Of a stretch of DNA of 6,998 nt, positions 4,028 through 6,998 are shown piece after piece. Numbering within the stretch: the stretch's first letter is position 1; every line of letters begins with the position of its first letter. Source of the DNA: Nitrososphaerales archaeon (GTDB taxonomy: Archaea; Thermoproteota; Nitrososphaeria; Nitrososphaerales; Nitrososphaeraceae); assembly GCA_029237515.1 (NCBI GenBank), contig JARBAV010000190.1, positions 1 to 6,998 of the forward strand. The letters run 5' to 3'. The translations under genes and the position numbers were made by a program. The notes under the pieces were generated by a model. It searched no databases. It had not been told where the DNA came from and saw only the letters and a list, made by a program, of their open reading frames with translations.

Positions 4028-6766
4028 ATGTTGGAAAACACGCCGCCCATGATTTCATATGAAAAAAGGAAAAGATTCCATGATTTGCAAGAGCTTCCGG
4101 ATGGTCGGGTTGGGCTCCTCCTTTCATCAAGCTATGTAGGTGACGAACAAACGGTTTATCTTTTATTTTATGACTCTGAGGAGAATCGACTTGTTGCCTG
4201 GAGAGATAGAACCAATCATAAGCCTTACTGCTATACGAAGTTGGAGTACAAGGACCGAGCAGAGGCGATATGTAATGAGGATAAGAAGTTATCACTTCAA
4301 CTAACAAAGAAACGAGATTTGATCAATGATCAGATAATTGAGGTTTTAAAAATCGTGGCTCCAGACCCGTTATCAATTGGTGGAACTGATAATAGTGTAA
4401 GAGAAAGAGTGCGATCTTGGGAGGCAGACATCAAATACCACGAAAACTACCTTTATGATTCTGGCCTTATACCGGGTTCATACTATAGACGAAAAGGAGA
4501 CTCCATAGTCAATGAGAATTACGGGATTTCTGAGGCAGTCAATGAGGCGTTAAAGCGGCTTGTTTTGAATAATAATGACAATAATAGTAAAGATGAATAC
4601 GGGAATAATTCAAATCATGGTTACCAAAATCAAGTTACCAGTTGGGCCAATTTACTGAACCAACCTGTACCGGAACTCAAAAGAGTTGCGCTAGATATCG
4701 AGGTAGAATCAGAGGAAGGGCAAATGCCTACGGCTCGAGAGCATGAAAAAAGAATTATAGCTGTAGGTTTGGTTGGTACTGATGGTTTCAAGAAGATTCT
4801 TGTTTTAGGGAGGAGAAATTCGGATTCAGTTGAGAAGGTGGATATGCCCGAATCTGAGTTGTGTATGACCGAAAAGGAATTAATAGAAAAGACGTTTAAG
4901 GTGATAAACTCATATCCGATAGTTATTACTTATAATGGCGATGATTTTGATCTTCCATATTTGTACGCCCGATCACAGGATTTAAGGATCGATCCGACTT
5001 CGCATTCTCCTATCCCAAAGGAGCAAGTACCAATCCTAGTAAAAAGAGATAGCTTTGTGAAACGAGGAACATTGGCGGAACCAGTTCGCCTAAAGAACGC
5101 AATCCATCTTGATCTGTTTAGGACATTTCAGAACAGATCAATCCAGATTTATGCATTTGGTAATAAATATTCTGAGTACACGCTTAATGCTATCTCTCTT
5201 GCCCTGCTAGGCGAAGGTAAGCTCGATCTAGATTTGGATATTAGTGAGCTACCCTTACAGAAGCTGGCAGAATACTGTCTTAGAGACGCCGATCTTACAT
5301 TCAGACTTACTAGCTTTGGTAACAATCTCCTCATGAAGCTTCTGCTAGTAATAGCCCGAATTGCACGATCATCCCTTGATGATGTTTCTAGATTTGGTGT
5401 CAACCAATGGATCCGAGGAATGCTGTACTACGAGCACAGAAAAAATAATATTCTTATTCCGAGACGAGAGGAACTCAGCGCTAAAGGATCTTCGTCGACA
5501 GTCGCTATTATTAAGGAAAAGAAGTATCGTGGAGGCCTTGTGGTGGAACCTAAGTTAGGAATTCACTTTAATGTGATAGTGGTTGACTTTGCTAGTCTTT
5601 ATCCAAGTATTATAAAAGTGTATAATTTATCCTATGAGACAGTCAACTGTCCTCACCAAGAATGTAGGAATGATACAGGTCAGCTGATAACTGGCACAAC
5701 GCATTGGATTTGTAAGAAGAATAGAGGACTTACGTCACAACTTATCGGATCTCTGAGAGATCTGCGTGTCAGGTATTACAAACAATTATCTAAAGAAAAA
5801 TCAATTGGTTTGGAAGAACGTCTGCTTTACAGCGTGGTAAGCCAGGCAATTAAGGTGATCCTAAATGCAAGCTATGGTGTGATGGGAGCCGAGATATTTC
5901 CACTTTATTGCCTACCTGTTGCAGATGCCACAGCAGCACTCGGAAGAACGACCACCAATTCTACTATCGAAAAATGCAGAGAAATCGGTATTGATGTAAT
6001 TTACGGAGATACTGATTCTTTATTTCTAAAGGGTCCATCGCCTGCTAAGGTGGATGAAATTACCAAATGGGCGAGAGCTAAATATGGGGTCGATTTAGAG
6101 ATTGATAAAACCTATAGATACGTCGTATTCAGTGAATTGAAAAAAAATTATCTGGGAGTCCTCTCTGACGGTACGGTAGATGTTAAGGGTCTAACTGGGA
6201 AAAAATCTCATACTCCTCCTTTTATCAGAAATGCCTTTTTTCTTATGTTAGATATCTTGAGTAAAGTAGATTCTGAGAATGATTTCGAATCTGCAAGAGA
6301 GAAGATAAAAAGTATTCTTCAGGAGAATGCAAAGAATTTAGTTAGCCGCCGGATCCCAGTGCAGGATTTGAGCTTTAATGTTATGATAAACAAGTCACCT
6401 GACAAATATGGAAAGAAAATCGCCAACTCGAATGTAAGATCAAGCTCAATCGATGGTTCCAGTGTCATTGGGAAGGACTCTCACAAGGGTCTTCCGCAAC
6501 ATATCAAGGCGGCAAGACTTCTTGTTGAAAAAGGACGAGAAATAAAGGCAGGCGGCATAATTTCCTACGTAAAAACTCGAACAGTCGAAAGTGTGAAGCC
6601 AGTCGAACTTGCAAAGCCGGAAGAAATAGATACCGACAAGTACCTCGAAACTATGGAAGTTACATTCGATCAGATACTCGCATCTTTAAACTTTAATTTC
6701 AAATCATTGGTCGGACAACCACGACAATCCAATTTGGATGAACTTTTTTGGGGAGGATCAGTGTAG
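4028..6766 (+). CDS. polB: Family B replicative DNA polymerase with 3'-5' exonuclease
   Basis: A 912-residue DNA polymerase for chromosomal replication or repair. The exonuclease motifs are intact: Exo I LDIE (D223, E225), Exo II YNGDDFD (N303, D308) and Exo III Y416-CLR-D420. So are the polymerase motifs: A DFASLYPSI (520-528), B KVILNASYG (609-617), C YGDTDS (659-664) and KKNY (705-708). A Cys cluster (C541, C546, C562 with H559) lies between motif A and the fingers helix, before SLRDLRVRYY. The C-terminus carries a PCNA-binding peptide, Q900-SNL-DELFW. An Asn-rich low-complexity linker covers about 180-201, and a Ser-rich insert about 800-817 sits in the thumb. Both account for some of the length over typical 770-880 residue enzymes. 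The ATG at 4028 is chosen because it is 24 bp from a TATA box; an ATG at 4049 (MISYEKRKRF) is the alternative. No intein is present. Confidence 0.96.
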   Translation: MLENTPPMISYEKRKRFHDLQELPDGRVGLLLSSSYVGDEQTVYLLFYDSEENRLVAWRDRTNHKPYCYTKLEYKDRAEAICNEDKKLSLQLTKKRDLINDQIIEVLKIVAPDPLSIGGTDNSVRERVRSWEADIKYHENYLYDSGLIPGSYYRRKGDSIVNENYGISEAVNEALKRLVLNNNDNNSKDEYGNNSNHGYQNQVTSWANLLNQPVPELKRVALDIEVESEEGQMPTAREHEKRIIAVGLVGTDGFKKILVLGRRNSDSVEKVDMPESELCMTEKELIEKTFKVINSYPIVITYNGDDFDLPYLYARSQDLRIDPTSHSPIPKEQVPILVKRDSFVKRGTLAEPVRLKNAIHLDLFRTFQNRSIQIYAFGNKYSEYTLNAISLALLGEGKLDLDLDISELPLQKLAEYCLRDADLTFRLTSFGNNLLMKLLLVIARIARSSLDDVSRFGVNQWIRGMLYYEHRKNNILIPRREELSAKGSSSTVAIIKEKKYRGGLVVEPKLGIHFNVIVVDFASLYPSIIKVYNLSYETVNCPHQECRNDTGQLITGTTHWICKKNRGLTSQLIGSLRDLRVRYYKQLSKEKSIGLEERLLYSVVSQAIKVILNASYGVMGAEIFPLYCLPVADATAALGRTTTNSTIEKCREIGIDVIYGDTDSLFLKGPSPAKVDEITKWARAKYGVDLEIDKTYRYVVFSELKKNYLGVLSDGTVDVKGLTGKKSHTPPFIRNAFFLMLDILSKVDSENDFESAREKIKSILQENAKNLVSRRIPVQDLSFNVMINKSPDKYGKKIANSNVRSSSIDGSSVIGKDSHKGLPQHIKAARLLVEKGREIKAGGIISYVKTRTVESVKPVELAKPEEIDTDKYLETMEVTFDQILASLNFNFKSLVGQPRQSNLDELFWGGSV

Positions 6767-6795
6767 ATTCTTGATAACATAAGAGAAATGGTAAG

Positions 6796-6800
6796 TTTTT
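6796..6800 (+). terminator. Possible T-tract terminator after polB
   Basis: A run of five T about 30 bp after the polB stop, without a stem upstream. This is the simple form of archaeal terminator; such runs also occur by chance in AT-rich DNA. Confidence 0.3.
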
Positions 6801-6885
6801 ATCAAATATGAACAAATCTTCTTGGCCGTAAAAATAATCAAAAAGGTTCTCTGATTAATTTCATTTATGCCTATCACCTTCCAGT

Positions 6886-6897
6886 CTTTTATATTAA
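6886..6897. promoter_or_regulatory. TATA-like element in the 3' spacer, direction unclear
   Basis: CTTTTATATTAA reads TTAATATAAAAG on the minus strand and is the best TATA match between polB and the right edge. In the minus direction it would start transcription near 6865, right at an ATG (6864) that opens only eight codons. In the plus direction it would start near 6917, with no long frame before the window ends. No gene can be attached to it here. Confidence 0.25.
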
Positions 6898-6998
6898 CGC
6901 TAGTCTTAGTACTATACTAATTACCTTACAAGATTATGATTACTTATCGTTCTAGGCCATAAGATCGTCTATTAGAAGCCATCATCTGGTCCTTTAAA

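Larger units (their letters stand above)
6767..6998. other. AT-rich spacer after polB, no convincing gene
   Basis: This 232-bp stretch holds a T-tract at 6796, A-runs around 6832-6844 and the TATA-like element at 6886. Plus-strand ATGs at 6868 and 6936 open only 17 and 8 codons. On the minus strand a frame open from the right edge ends with a TAA at 6946-6944 after 17 codons; it could be the tail of a gene outside the window but is too short to judge. The final CCTTTAAA could be a TATA box for a gene just beyond the edge. No tRNA features (such as a GGTTCGAATCC arm) are visible. Confidence 0.5.

Noticed and set aside
4011..4307. Minus-strand 98-codon frame over the start of polB
   Set aside because: Fully overlaps the well-supported polB N-terminus and its promoter; a shadow frame.
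5149..5558. Short frames on both strands inside polB (5149-5403 minus, 5361-5558 plus)
   Set aside because: Contained in the continuous polB frame across Exo III and the palm; no independent start signals.
6944..6998. Tail of a minus-strand gene entering from the right edge
   Set aside because: Only 17 codons before the stop, ending in NRRSYGLER, with no recognisable family; too short to support.
1..6998. Mobile element, CRISPR array, intein or defence island
   Set aside because: No terminal repeats, transposase or integrase motifs, spaced repeats or intein splice motifs were found; polB and tuf are uninterrupted and the genes are mostly housekeeping.

Overview
The window looks like chromosomal DNA from an ammonia-oxidising-type archaeon (Thaumarchaeota / Nitrososphaerota). 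The evidence is an aEF-1A of archaeal/eukaryotic type with the P-loop spelling GHVDNGKST, ribosomal protein S10 directly behind it, an archaeal family-B DNA polymerase with a C-terminal PCNA-binding peptide, and archaeal TATA boxes about 22-27 bp upstream of several start codons. The DNA is moderately AT-rich. I cannot assign a genus; a soil-type lineage is only a guess.

Layout from left to right. (1) Positions 2-559, +: the 3' end of an isoleucyl-tRNA synthetase gene, open to the left edge. (2) 656-1021, +: a 121-residue protein of unknown function with its own TATA-like box. (3) 1022-1128: a perfect 11-bp tandem duplication running into a small hairpin. (4) 1129-1320, -: a probable small Cys/His-rich protein (C-x4-H-x2-C ... 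C-x-C-x-C-H-H), easily missed. (5) 1402-1758, +: a stand-alone cupin of the mannose-6-phosphate isomerase type II family, where promoter spacing favours a leaderless GTG start. (6) 1821-3134 and 3144-3455, +: tuf (aEF-1A) and rpsJ (S10), a translation operon 9 bp apart. (7) 3530-3856, -: a PH-like domain protein, convergent with S10. (8) 3857-4027: a divergent promoter region with a TATA box for each side and an 11-bp palindrome. (9) 4028-6766, +: DNA polymerase B with intact exonuclease and polymerase motifs. (10) 6767-6998: no convincing gene; a T-tract after polB, a TATA-like element and AT-rich DNA.

The genes are mostly housekeeping: tRNA charging, elongation, ribosome assembly and replication, with sugar-phosphate metabolism and three small poorly known proteins between them. 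First genes of transcripts appear leaderless or nearly so, whereas S10, internal to an operon, has a Shine-Dalgarno-like GTGAT placed over the preceding stop region. I see no mobile element, CRISPR array, rRNA or tRNA, and no defence or biosynthetic system. The most interesting unexplained items are the small Cys/His protein, the tandem repeat plus hairpin, and the uncharacterised 121-residue protein.
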